A stretch of DNA of 64,000 nt from Ferruginibacter sp. (GTDB taxonomy: Bacteria > Bacteroidota > Bacteroidia > Chitinophagales > Chitinophagaceae): NCBI GenBank assembly GCA_025362235.1, contig JANYGZ010000091.1, positions 26,612 to 90,611 on the forward strand, written 5' to 3'. The notes beneath the pieces were generated by a model, which worked only from the letters and a program-made list of their open reading frames with translations, was not told the DNA's origin and searched no databases. Shown in pieces: positions 49,395 through 58,990 of the stretch. The position numbers and the translations under genes are program-made. The stretch's first letter is position 1. Every line of letters starts with the position of its first letter.

Positions 49395-50447
49395 ATGAAA
49401 GTATTATACGCTATACAGGGAACAGGTAATGGTCATGTCAGCAGGGCCAATGAAATTATACCCATTTTAAAAAATAAGTGCAAGCTGGATATTCTTGTAA
49501 GTGGTACCCAGGCCGATGTAGGTATCAATTACTGGGTTAAATATAAAAGAAAAGGGTGTGGTTTTATTTTTGGTAAAAAAGGTGGTGTTGATTTAATTAA
49601 AACATTGCAGCAAATGCAATCAAAAAGAATTGTATCGGAAATAAAAAAACTTCCGGTCGAAGGATATGATTTAGTGATCAATGATTTTGAGCCAATAAGC
49701 GCCTGGGCATGTAAAATAAAAAATGTTCCCTGTATTGCCATGAGCCATCAACTGGCCGTATCGCATAAAAATTCTCCCAAGCCGGCTATTGGGGACCCTA
49801 TTGCCCAATTAATTTTAAAATATTATGCCCCTTGTAAAACAGGTGTTGGTTTTCATTTTAAAAGTTATGGTGATAATATTTTTACACCTGTAATAAAAAG
49901 TGAAATTCGTAATGCCCGGTTAAAAAAACTGGGGCATTACACCGTTTATCTTCCTTCTTATCATGATAACAAACTCATTAAATTTTTATCTGTTTTTAAA
50001 AATATACAATGGCAAATTTTTTCGAAGCATACTAAAAAAACTTATAAAGAGGCCAATTGCTGGATAAGGCCGGTGAGTACCGTTGATTTTACAGAAAGCT
50101 TCACCACCTGCGAAGGTATAATATGTGGTGCCGGGTTTGAAACCCCTTCAGAAGCTTTACAAATGGGCAAAAAATTATTAGTAATACCTATGAAACATCA
50201 ATATGAACAACATTGCAATGCTGCTGCAGCAGAACAATTAGGCGTGCCGGTTATTAAAAGCTTAAAGAAAAAACACTTACAAAAAGTAGAAGCATGGCTG
50301 AATAAAAAAGAGGCCTTGCAAATTAATTTCCCCGATGAAACAGAAAAAATAATTGACTTTGTATTTGCCATGGCCACGCAAGAAAAAATAATTACAACAC
50401 CCAAAAGTCTACCTTCTCCTGGCAACCGGTTAACCTACTGGGCATAA
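49395..50447 (+). CDS. Glycosyltransferase (MurG/GT28-like)
   Basis: AIQGTGNGHVSRANEIIPIL; GIICGAGFETPSEALQMGKKLLVIPMKHQYEQHCNAAA. Confidence 0.85.
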   Translation: MKVLYAIQGTGNGHVSRANEIIPILKNKCKLDILVSGTQADVGINYWVKYKRKGCGFIFGKKGGVDLIKTLQQMQSKRIVSEIKKLPVEGYDLVINDFEPISAWACKIKNVPCIAMSHQLAVSHKNSPKPAIGDPIAQLILKYYAPCKTGVGFHFKSYGDNIFTPVIKSEIRNARLKKLGHYTVYLPSYHDNKLIKFLSVFKNIQWQIFSKHTKKTYKEANCWIRPVSTVDFTESFTTCEGIICGAGFETPSEALQMGKKLLVIPMKHQYEQHCNAAAAEQLGVPVIKSLKKKHLQKVEAWLNKKEALQINFPDETEKIIDFVFAMATQEKIITTPKSLPSPGNRLTYWA

Positions 50448-50454
50448 CAAAAAA

Positions 50455-50856
50455 TTATTTTCTTAGCACTTCGAGTAATTCTTTTGCTTCCGGCGATAAA
50501 ATGGTAGCAGCAAGTTTTCCGTTTTGTTTAAACGAAAAACACATACAGTCCTTATCATTCATCCTGAAATCAATATCCTGCTGTACGATATTTTGTTTAA
50601 AAAAATGTAGTGAGCCATCATAGCCACATTTTATATTTAACTCAGTAGATGATGTTCCAATTAAGTTGCTTAATTGTTCAATTGTTTTTTTATCCCTTAC
50701 AATCCTCACTGCAACTACCGTATCCATTGAGCCATCGCCCTTAAAAAAATTAATCGCTACACTATCCGCATTTATTATACGCTCTTTAATTTTTGTATTA
50801 GATTTTTTACAGGAAATCAACATAACAAAAAGGCTAAGTACTATCACATTTTTCAT
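50455..50856 (-). CDS. Hypothetical lipoprotein
   Basis: MKNVIVLSLFVMLISCKKSN lipobox-like N-terminus. Confidence 0.65.
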   Translation of the reverse strand: MKNVIVLSLFVMLISCKKSNTKIKERIINADSVAINFFKGDGSMDTVVAVRIVRDKKTIEQLSNLIGTSSTELNIKCGYDGSLHFFKQNIVQQDIDFRMNDKDCMCFSFKQNGKLAATILSPEAKELLEVLRK

Positions 50857-51056
50857 TTACCAAAAATTTTTAAAGTTCTTTTTTCTTTTTATTAATACAT
50901 ACCAAATGCAATTACTGTGGGGTATATATCTTTATTCCGGGTTGGTAAATTGTATCATAAACCGCATGGAGCCGATACAATTTGTTGTCTTCCAGTTCCC
51001 AAAAGCCTACAAAATTGAAGATAATTAGTTATGTTTGAATATCAAGTTTAATACAA

Positions 51057-51287
51057 ATGACAAGACAATTAATTATAGAACGAACTATTAAAGCTATTAA
51101 TCAACTTCCTGCTGAGAAAGCAGAAGAAATTTCTGACTTTGCCGAGTTTATTATAAAGCGTTATGAAGAACACCTATTAACTGAGGGCATCCAGAAATTA
51201 ACTTCTAATAGCGAAGTTTTTAATTTTTTAAAAAGTGAAGATGAACTTTATTCTATTGCACACTTAAAAGAAGTGTACAATGATTAA
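51057..51287 (+). CDS. Antitoxin-like protein (DUF2281-like) of a PemK/MazF locus
   Basis: AINQLPAEKAEEISDFAEFIIKRYEEHLL; stop overlaps the start of the PemK-like remnant (ATGATTAA). Confidence 0.75.
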   Translation: MTRQLIIERTIKAINQLPAEKAEEISDFAEFIIKRYEEHLLTEGIQKLTSNSEVFNFLKSEDELYSIAHLKEVYND

Positions 51288-51599
51288 GGGCGATATTATA
51301 TTAATCACATTCCCTTTTACAGATTTAAGTGGTAGCAAATTAAGGCTGCATTATTTTTGGCTGAAACAAACTTTGATCTGACAGTTTGTTTTATCACGTC
51401 ACAAACTAAGTAGCAGGAACCAACTGATGTTTTACTCTCGCCAAGTATCGGCAATGGACTAAGGGTACAATCACTTTTAAGCACCAGCAAAATTGCCACA
51501 TTAGACAGGGTATTAGCTAAAGGCCTTTTAGGAAAATTCTCTCAATCTGAAATGACCGAGTTAAATACTAAACTCAAACTATTATTTAAAATTCCCTGA
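51280..51599 (+). pseudogene. PemK/MazF-type toxin, disrupted by frameshift and nonsense codon
   Basis: MIKGDIILITFPFTDLSGSKLR | frameshift at ~51346 | ALFLAETNFDLTVCFITSQTK*QEPTDVLLSPSIGNGLRVQSLLSTSKIATLDRVLAKGLLGKFSQSEMTELNTKLKLLFKIP*. Confidence 0.88.
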
Positions 51600-51685
51600 G
51601 AGAATACACACAGTCAATCTTACATTTCCAAAATAAACTGTTAACATAATTAAATCAACTTTTCAATTGTTTTAAATAAAACAAA

Positions 51686-51709
51686 CCACCCAATAAGAAT
51701 ATCGGGTGG
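51686..51709. terminator. Hairpin copy 1 (CCACCCaATAAGAATATcGGGTGG)
   Basis: Imperfect palindrome, similar to the copy at 51923. Confidence 0.6.
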
Positions 51710-51922
51710 TACAAGCTTGAGAATTTGTATTTGCTTAAGGAAACTTGTTTCGATTGCTATATTGAAGATTGTATATTTTAATTTTTGTTATCGCAAGTTT
51801 AAAATATACTGTTACCTTAATATTATTGAAGGGTTATGTAACTGTTATCAAAAATAATATTCCATTTACCAATCTCAATTGAGTCTGTTGATAAAAAGTC
51901 AATTGAAACTTTGCTAAACAAA

Positions 51923-51946
51923 CCACCCGATAAAATTATCGGGTGG
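51923..51946 (-). terminator. Hairpin copy 2, likely terminator of the Oar-like receptor gene
   Basis: CCACCCGATAA-AA-TTATCGGGTGG, 11-bp perfect arms; minus strand continues TTTGTTTAG. Confidence 0.7.
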
Positions 51947-52003
51947 CAGTTGTATAACTATTTGCTATGCATTTAAATATATTAAAATCGAATAGCAAGT
52001 TCT

Positions 52004-55000
52004 TTAAAAATTATATTTAATTCCAAGCTGTGCCTGAAAACGGCTGTTAATTGGATCCAAAGTGTAATAATGATTATCATTACCTGTTGGTTTAATAAAA
52101 TTGAAAGTAGGTGAGTAGCCTGTAGAAGGAGCACCTGGTGCAATATTACCTGCCTGCCCTGGATTTGTGCCTACAAATTTCAAAAAGTTAACAGTATAAT
52201 TATTAATATTGGTAACAAAATTCACGTGTCCCCATCTGTTGTTTAATAAATTTAGCACATTAAATATGTCCATACTTACCTGTAAAGAATGAGCATTATT
52301 TGTTTTACTCAATTTAAATTCATGCATTATCTTCATATCAACCTGGTGAACCCATGGAGTACGTAATCCATTTCTTTCAGCATATTGACCTCTGCGGGTT
52401 TTTAAATAATTATCGCTATTTATAAATGCATCCAAATCTGCCCATTGCTGTGCTGCTGTGTAAACGATACCGTGTAAAGTATAATCCACTAATTTAATAT
52501 CACTTTGGCTGACAGGTATATAAGGCAATGAAGCGTTGGTACCGTTACCAAAGGGAGCCGATTGGTAAACTACGCTATAAGGATTACCAGACTGTCCGGC
52601 ATAAACAAAGCTTACTGAAGTGGTATTCGTTTTATTCCATAAAAAATTACCCGACCATGTTGCTACTATACGATGACGTAGATCAAAATTGGAATATGCT
52701 AAAGCTGAACTACTTGGCGTAACAGAAGGATTTACATTATAACTACTTTCCCATGAATTACGAATTCCATTGGTTATATCTTTACTTAAACCATATGTAT
52801 ATGCAGCAGAGGTATTCATATTCAATCTATGGTTACCAAGTTTAATGTTATTTGCAAACTTCGAAAGCTGGAATGTTATATTATATCTGTACCCTTCTGA
52901 GGTATTGGTTAAAAAATAAACATTTGAATAATTGGTATTATACTTTCCTCCTACATAAACAGGGGTTTCTGTTGGCCCGCCAGTTTTGAAATAAGTCACT
53001 GAATCTTTTAAATTTATCTGTTGGTACTTCACATCATGAATGGTTTTAGTGTACATGAAGTCTGTGGTAAACTTAAATCCATTTCCAAATTTTAAATCAA
53101 CGGCAATGTTACTGCGCCAGATAGTTGGAAGCTTAAAGTTATTATCGAAAACATCAATCTCCCTGGTATTTGCCTTATTGCCTGCATTATACAAAGCAGA
53201 ATATTTTGCTACTGTATCTTTTAAGCCGGCAGGGTCTATAGCTAAAGGTACATATTGGCCGTTAGGACTAGTTGCAGATGGTCCTTTAGGTCCATTCCAA
53301 TCTATATTTCCATAAGTGCCTCCATTTAAAGTGTAAGCATATCCATACCAGGCAAAAGGCACCCTACCTGTAAAAATACCAGTTCCACCGCGAATGACTA
53401 TTGACTGATTACCTTTTACATCATAACTAAATCCTAAACGTGGAGAGGTTGCAACCCTTGAAGGTAATTTAGCGGTAAGTTCTTTAAAAGGGGTATTAGT
53501 ATAAGTTGGATCGGAAGATACATAATTGCCGGAATTGGTTGAATTAAGTGAGCTGTCTTTATAAGGTTGTGTACCTGCAAAAGAATAATCAAACCTTATA
53601 CCTGGAGACAATTTAAATTTACTATTTACAGTAATATCATCCTGTGCATATAAACTCGTCAGGCCTATATCAAATGGGTTAGGTGTATTGTTAAACAATT
53701 CGTCTCTGGTGGAAGGTACTTTTGGATCTGTTGTAAATGCACCTCTTATGCGGCTGGGGTTATCATTCAAAAAACTATTGAGTCCCCTGCTATATTCCCA
53801 TCTTCCATTATATGAATTAATAAACCCATAATTTAATTTATAAAATTCATTATGCGTACCAAAAGTAAATTTATTAATACCTTGCGTAAAAGTAAGGTTA
53901 TCGCTTATCTCAACAGTTTTTTGTTTAAGGTTATAAATGGATGCTTCACGCCATGTGCCAACTGTAATTCTGGCATTATCAATATCTATATAAGGAGCCA
54001 AAACCCCCGGAAATGTTCTGTATTCATCTACATGGATATAGCTTACATTAAATTGGTTATTAAGATTAATACTAATCTTGCTTTTCAATTCAGCAACCAG
54101 GTTTATATTTTTTGTATACTGAGTAAAATCATTCGATCCAAATTGAAAGTTGGTAGCTGATCTTTCAAGATTATTACCTGACCCATTAGTATAGATGGCT
54201 CTTAACATCAGCGAATTATTATTATTCAGTTTAAAGTCAAGTCTGCCAAATAATTTATCGCTCTTTGTAAAGACTTTAAAAGCCCCTAAATAACTTCCCG
54301 GGTCGTACCCGAGGCTTTTAAGTTTATTGGCTATCTGGTCAGCCTCTGACTTTAATACTGGTGTTCCTTTATCTGTTGTACCATCTTCATAAATATTATA
54401 GAAGGTTGGTTCCTGCCTTTCTGTATGCTCATAGTTTACTATAAAGAATGCCTTGTTTTTTACAATTGGGCCACTTATTGTAGCCCCGTATTGATAGTCA
54501 TGAAAATCGGAGCCAATTTTTTTATTACTGCCGTCTACACTTTTACCAACCAATGCCTGGTTACGGCCATATGCATATGCAGAACCATGAAAATCGTTGG
54601 TTCCGCTTTTTGTAACTGCATTGATACTGCCACCGGTAAAATTACCAATCTTAACATCATAAGGTGTAAGTTGTACCTGCACTTCTTGTATAACATCAAT
54701 GCTGTAAGGATTAGTACGTGTACCAGAACCTGCTGCGCCAGACTGACCACCACCGCTTACACCGCCCGCTGAATTACTAAAACCAAATGCATCATTGTTT
54801 ACGGCACCATCAACAGTAAGGTTGTTATACCTAAAATTTGTACCTGCAAATGAGTTGTTATTTGATTGGGGGGTCAGCCTTGTAAAATCTGTAATACTTC
54901 TGCCAAGTGTAGGTAAAGTGTTCATCTGTGCCCTTCCTATGGTTACACCGTTGGTATTTTTTTTGGTTGTTGTTACAGTAACTGCTTCCAAGCTTCCTGT

Positions 55001-55345
55001 ATTTACCTTCAATACTACATTCAAATCAGGGTTATTTCCTAAATTAAGGTTAACATCATCTGCTTTCTCTTCTTTAAACCCTACAAAAGTGATAGATACT
55101 GTGTAAGGGCCACCGGGTTTTAAATTGGTAATATTAAATATACCATTCTTATTCGTTTGCGCTTTAGTTGTTGCCCCGGTAGGCACATGTAATAACTGTA
55201 TGGTAGCTCCCTGAATAAGGCTGCCCTTTTCGTCTTTTATAACACCACTTAAAGATGAAACTGTTTCCTGTGCAAAACTGCTTATTGATAGAAAAACAAG
55301 CAATACTGTTAAGCATTTTGATAATCCTTTATACATAATTCTCAA
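52004..55345 (-). CDS. TonB-dependent receptor with carboxypeptidase-regulatory N-terminal domain (Oar-like)
   Basis: SGVIKDEKGSLIQGATIQLLHVPTGATTKAQTNKNGIF; RYNNLTVDGAVNNDAFG; IDVIQEVQVQLTPYDVKIGNFTGGSINAVTKSGTNDFHGSAYAY. Confidence 0.93.
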   Translation of the reverse strand: MRIMYKGLSKCLTVLLVFLSISSFAQETVSSLSGVIKDEKGSLIQGATIQLLHVPTGATTKAQTNKNGIFNITNLKPGGPYTVSITFVGFKEEKADDVNLNLGNNPDLNVVLKVNTGSLEAVTVTTTKKNTNGVTIGRAQMNTLPTLGRSITDFTRLTPQSNNNSFAGTNFRYNNLTVDGAVNNDAFGFSNSAGGVSGGGQSGAAGSGTRTNPYSIDVIQEVQVQLTPYDVKIGNFTGGSINAVTKSGTNDFHGSAYAYGRNQALVGKSVDGSNKKIGSDFHDYQYGATISGPIVKNKAFFIVNYEHTERQEPTFYNIYEDGTTDKGTPVLKSEADQIANKLKSLGYDPGSYLGAFKVFTKSDKLFGRLDFKLNNNNSLMLRAIYTNGSGNNLERSATNFQFGSNDFTQYTKNINLVAELKSKISINLNNQFNVSYIHVDEYRTFPGVLAPYIDIDNARITVGTWREASIYNLKQKTVEISDNLTFTQGINKFTFGTHNEFYKLNYGFINSYNGRWEYSRGLNSFLNDNPSRIRGAFTTDPKVPSTRDELFNNTPNPFDIGLTSLYAQDDITVNSKFKLSPGIRFDYSFAGTQPYKDSSLNSTNSGNYVSSDPTYTNTPFKELTAKLPSRVATSPRLGFSYDVKGNQSIVIRGGTGIFTGRVPFAWYGYAYTLNGGTYGNIDWNGPKGPSATSPNGQYVPLAIDPAGLKDTVAKYSALYNAGNKANTREIDVFDNNFKLPTIWRSNIAVDLKFGNGFKFTTDFMYTKTIHDVKYQQINLKDSVTYFKTGGPTETPVYVGGKYNTNYSNVYFLTNTSEGYRYNITFQLSKFANNIKLGNHRLNMNTSAAYTYGLSKDITNGIRNSWESSYNVNPSVTPSSSALAYSNFDLRHRIVATWSGNFLWNKTNTTSVSFVYAGQSGNPYSVVYQSAPFGNGTNASLPYIPVSQSDIKLVDYTLHGIVYTAAQQWADLDAFINSDNYLKTRRGQYAERNGLRTPWVHQVDMKIMHEFKLSKTNNAHSLQVSMDIFNVLNLLNNRWGHVNFVTNINNYTVNFLKFVGTNPGQAGNIAPGAPSTGYSPTFNFIKPTGNDNHYYTLDPINSRFQAQLGIKYNF

Positions 55346-55370
55346 TTTTATGCAAAGAGACAGCTTGTAT

Positions 55371-55436
55371 GTTACGCCAATGTGAATGGAATGTTACGGA
55401 AAGGTTACGCCTATGTTAAGCGAATGTTACGGGGCA
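55371..55436. repeat. Six-unit 11-bp direct-repeat array upstream of the TonB receptor
   Basis: GTTACGCCAAT GTGAATGGAAT GTTACGGAAAG GTTACGCCTAT GTTAAGCGAAT GTTACGGGGCA at 55371, 55382, 55393, 55404, 55415, 55426. Confidence 0.88.
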
Positions 55437-55530
55437 AGAATTGATTGCACGAATGAAGAAGAATTTATTACACGAATTGTTGGATTGTTTATTAAATGAA
55501 TTTTGAAACATAAATTACACGAATTAACTT

Positions 55531-56658
55531 CTACTCTTTATTTAAAAAAGTAATCAGGCCCTTTAAAAAGGCTTCATCCATATCAGCATTACCGTTTTGC
55601 GAAAACCATTCGTCTACTTTTGGTTTTTCATTTTCTAAAACAGCGTTTATAGATTTCTTTTTCAAGTCGACTGGTTTAAAACTTTTAGCTTGTGTTGAAT
55701 ATAAAAAATACCTGCTGTTATCTAAAAACTCATCATAATTATTACCCGAAGAAGTTAAGCCCGTACTTACATAATTTGCTTTTACAAATTTAGTAGTGGT
55801 TATTTTGTATAACTCATATTTACTTTCGGGTTTCGTCAATAGTTGATAAAAATCGCTCTTACCTGAAACATTAATTTTTAAAAAGATTGTTGGTTCACTT
55901 GCATTTAATAAACTAAAAGCATTAACATTCTTCATGTCTAGTTCAATGATATTTTCCTGGTTTTGAGTAAATAATAACACCTTGCCCATCTTATCATAAT
56001 TAAATAAAAACAAATCGTTTTTTATTTGTTCTCCTTTTTCATTAATAACTATCCCAGGCACCCATTTCTCAAATAAATACTGGCGTCCCTTAGTTTCATC
56101 CTTTGGCATAAATACCACTAAACCAGACCCTGTATACACCCTTCCTGAGCCTGCATTATAACCAAATGTTGAGGCAATTTTTGGAATACCGTCACTACCA
56201 TTTTGAAGACTGTAAAAAACACTTGGTGAGCTGGTTATATTTGACCCCATTGTATACTCCTGTAGCGTATTTGAAATGGTTTGCTGTTGTATAACAGCCT
56301 GGGACTGGGCATTTGGATTATTATGGTTTTTTGCTTCAACGGAGACTTCCTTTAACGATTGCCGGGTTCTTTTTAACAACACAATGATGACAGATTTATT
56401 GTCTATGCTAACTTCTGCTGTTTCAAACCCAACACTACCAATAACCAATAAGCTGTTTAACTTTGCTGTAAGTGTAAACCGGCCAAGACTATCCGTACTG
56501 GTACCGCCATTTTCATTTTTTATGTTTACTGAAGCAAACGGAACAACTTTGCCTGTTTCGTCTTTTACTGTCCCTTTTATTACTTTATTGCCGGTCTGCG
56601 CATTTACAGTATAGTTTATTACCAATAAAAAACTTAACAGAATAAAAATTTTATTCAT
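55531..56658 (-). CDS. Carboxypeptidase-regulatory-like domain protein, paralog B
   Basis: IKGTVKDETGKVVPFASVNIKNENGGTSTDSLGRFTLTA; 375 aa, same length as neighbour. Confidence 0.82.
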   Translation of the reverse strand: MNKIFILLSFLLVINYTVNAQTGNKVIKGTVKDETGKVVPFASVNIKNENGGTSTDSLGRFTLTAKLNSLLVIGSVGFETAEVSIDNKSVIIVLLKRTRQSLKEVSVEAKNHNNPNAQSQAVIQQQTISNTLQEYTMGSNITSSPSVFYSLQNGSDGIPKIASTFGYNAGSGRVYTGSGLVVFMPKDETKGRQYLFEKWVPGIVINEKGEQIKNDLFLFNYDKMGKVLLFTQNQENIIELDMKNVNAFSLLNASEPTIFLKINVSGKSDFYQLLTKPESKYELYKITTTKFVKANYVSTGLTSSGNNYDEFLDNSRYFLYSTQAKSFKPVDLKKKSINAVLENEKPKVDEWFSQNGNADMDEAFLKGLITFLNKE

Positions 56659-56877
56659 AAAATGTTTACTTAAAATTTGAAAGAGAAAAAGAAAGTAATC
56701 TTACTGCTGTTTAAGGTTAGGCTATTTGCTTTAATAATAACGCAGGTTAATTTGTAAGATTTTGTTAACGTAAAGAGCAGACAAATTTATTAAAAGGTGC
56801 TGTCAAATAAAAGAAGAATGGGGAATTTTTTTTACTATTTTGAAACACTTATTACAAAAATGAGGAATTAACTTCTA

Positions 56878-58005
56878 CTATTTATTTAAAAAATTAATTA
56901 ACCCTTTTAAAAAGTTTTCATCAATGTCAGCATTACTGTTTTGCGAAAACCATTCGTCTAGTTTTGGTTTTTCATTTTCCAAAACTGCTTTGATAGATTT
57001 CTTTTTTAAGTCAATAGCCACAAAATTTTTATCTTTTGTTGTATAAACAAAATACCTGTTGTCGTCTAAAAACTCATCATAATTATTACCCGAAGAAGTT
57101 AATCCGGTACTTACATAATTTGCTTTTACAAATTTAGTGGTGGTTCTTTTATATAATGCATATTTAGTTGCAGACGCACTCAATAATTGATAATAGTCGG
57201 CCTTATCCAAAACAGTCATTTTTAAATACGTTCTTGGTTCATCCTTGTATAATAAACTAAAACCATTAACTGTTTTCATGTCCAGTTCAATAATGTTTAA
57301 CTGGTCCTGGGTAAATAATAATGCTTTGCCCATTTTATCATAATTATATAAATACAAATCGTTCTTTATCTGCTCTCCTTTTTCATTAAGCACTATCCCC
57401 GGTACCCATTTCTCAAATAAATATTGTGTACCTTTTGTTTCATCTTTTGGCATAAATACAGGTAAGGCTGATCCGTTGTAAACTTTGCCTGAACCGGGAT
57501 TATATGCAAAATTGGTGACGATTTTTGGTTTCCCGTCACTTCCAATCTGCTGACTGGAAAATACAGTAGGGCCAAAAGACATATTTGACCCTGCAGTATA
57601 ATTCTGCAGTGTACTGCTAACCGCCTGCCGCCCCTCGATACTGAGGTCTTTATTAGTATTGGTAACGTTGCTTTTTGCTGCTACTGAAACTTCATTAAGT
57701 GCTAGCTGGTTTCTTTTTAAAATAACAAGTACATCAGTTTTATCACCCATATTAATTTCCATTGATTCAAACCCAATGCTGCCAATAACCAATACATTAT
57801 TAGGTTTTGCATTAATTGTAAATATGCCGAGGCTATCAGTACTTGCAAATGCATTTCCATTTTTTATATTTACCGAAGCGAATGGAACAGCCTTACCGCT
57901 TTCGTCTTTTACTGTTCCCTTTATTACAATACCAGGGGCAGTTTGTGCATCTGCTTTACAATTCATTATTAACAAAAAACCCAGTAATGATAAAAGCTTA
58001 TTCAT
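56878..58005 (-). CDS. Carboxypeptidase-regulatory-like domain protein, paralog A
   Basis: IKGTVKDESGKAVPFASVNIKNGNAFASTDSLGIFTINA; shares FLFEKWVPGIV-type C-terminal domain with neighbour. Confidence 0.82.
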   Translation of the reverse strand: MNKLLSLLGFLLIMNCKADAQTAPGIVIKGTVKDESGKAVPFASVNIKNGNAFASTDSLGIFTINAKPNNVLVIGSIGFESMEINMGDKTDVLVILKRNQLALNEVSVAAKSNVTNTNKDLSIEGRQAVSSTLQNYTAGSNMSFGPTVFSSQQIGSDGKPKIVTNFAYNPGSGKVYNGSALPVFMPKDETKGTQYLFEKWVPGIVLNEKGEQIKNDLYLYNYDKMGKALLFTQDQLNIIELDMKTVNGFSLLYKDEPRTYLKMTVLDKADYYQLLSASATKYALYKRTTTKFVKANYVSTGLTSSGNNYDEFLDDNRYFVYTTKDKNFVAIDLKKKSIKAVLENEKPKLDEWFSQNSNADIDENFLKGLINFLNK

Positions 58006-58038
58006 CTTTATTTTTATTTAAAGTTAGTTGTAAAATAA

Positions 58039-58073
58039 GTAAGCCTATTCTTAATTAATAAGAATAGGCTTAC
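58039..58073 (-). terminator. Terminator after the SusC-SusD-lipoprotein operon
   Basis: GTAAGCCTATTCTTA / TAAGAATAGGCTTAC, 15-bp perfect arms with 5-nt loop. Confidence 0.85.
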
Positions 58074-58093
58074 ATGACAATTTATATAATTTA

Positions 58094-58966
58094 TTATTTA
58101 TAAAAATCTTCTATAAAATACCTAGGATTTCCTGATGAATTAAGAACGGAATACTGAAATTTGAAATGACCGGCTACAGGATCAGCTATTAAAAGATGCG
58201 GCCCATCAACTAAGGTTATACCATTGTCTGAAAAAGCTTTCGCGTCCATTGTTAGTGTAAAATTTTTCGGCACACCTGTTGAATTATCGAAACTTAAAAT
58301 ATAACTTGATACATAACTTGACGGCACCGTAATTGTTGTAGGGTCTACAGGAAGCAAAGTAGCTACATGACCTGTGAAAGAAGAACCATTAAGTGGACCT
58401 GTTCCATCAGCAGTATTCCACCTGGAATAATCGTAATTATAATTACCTGCAAGGGGGTTACCAATGGTATGATACCAATAGGTTGAAAAATTACTGGCAA
58501 TTATCTGGCCTTGTGCATCTTTAAGGGTAATTGGCAACATATAATTTTTAGATGGGTCAATTTTATCAGGATAAAAAGTAACCTTAAGGGTATCTAAATA
58601 CTTTCCAGCTTTTATTGTACCGGTTTTAACCGGTATGCTATAGCATGAATCGGGCATAGCGTCAAATTTTATATCACTTGTTGTATTATAGGTAACCCTT
58701 TTTGCATCATCAACGCCAACGGTTATAGTCAGGTCTTTTGATAAAGCACTTCTTCCGGCAACATTCACTATCATGTTATTTGTAATTGGATCTGTTACAC
58801 CTGCTGTAAGTATTGAAGCCTGGCCTAAATATTCTAAACCACTATACGTAAACTGAATTGCAGTGGGCGTGCTTGGCAAACCACCGTCGCTGTTTATTGT
58901 AGTATCTTTAAGACAACCCGTCAAAAAGAAGGATAACATAATTATTGCACTGAGTATTTTTTTCAT
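58094..58966 (-). CDS. DUF1735/BT_3987-like surface lipoprotein
   Basis: Lipobox LTGC; YSIPVKTGTIKAGKYLDTLKVTFYPDKIDPSKNYMLPITLKDAQG; downstream of SusCD. Confidence 0.82.
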   Translation of the reverse strand: MKKILSAIIMLSFFLTGCLKDTTINSDGGLPSTPTAIQFTYSGLEYLGQASILTAGVTDPITNNMIVNVAGRSALSKDLTITVGVDDAKRVTYNTTSDIKFDAMPDSCYSIPVKTGTIKAGKYLDTLKVTFYPDKIDPSKNYMLPITLKDAQGQIIASNFSTYWYHTIGNPLAGNYNYDYSRWNTADGTGPLNGSSFTGHVATLLPVDPTTITVPSSYVSSYILSFDNSTGVPKNFTLTMDAKAFSDNGITLVDGPHLLIADPVAGHFKFQYSVLNSSGNPRYFIEDFYK

Positions 58967-58990
58967 AATTCTTTTTTTAGTTTTTTTATT

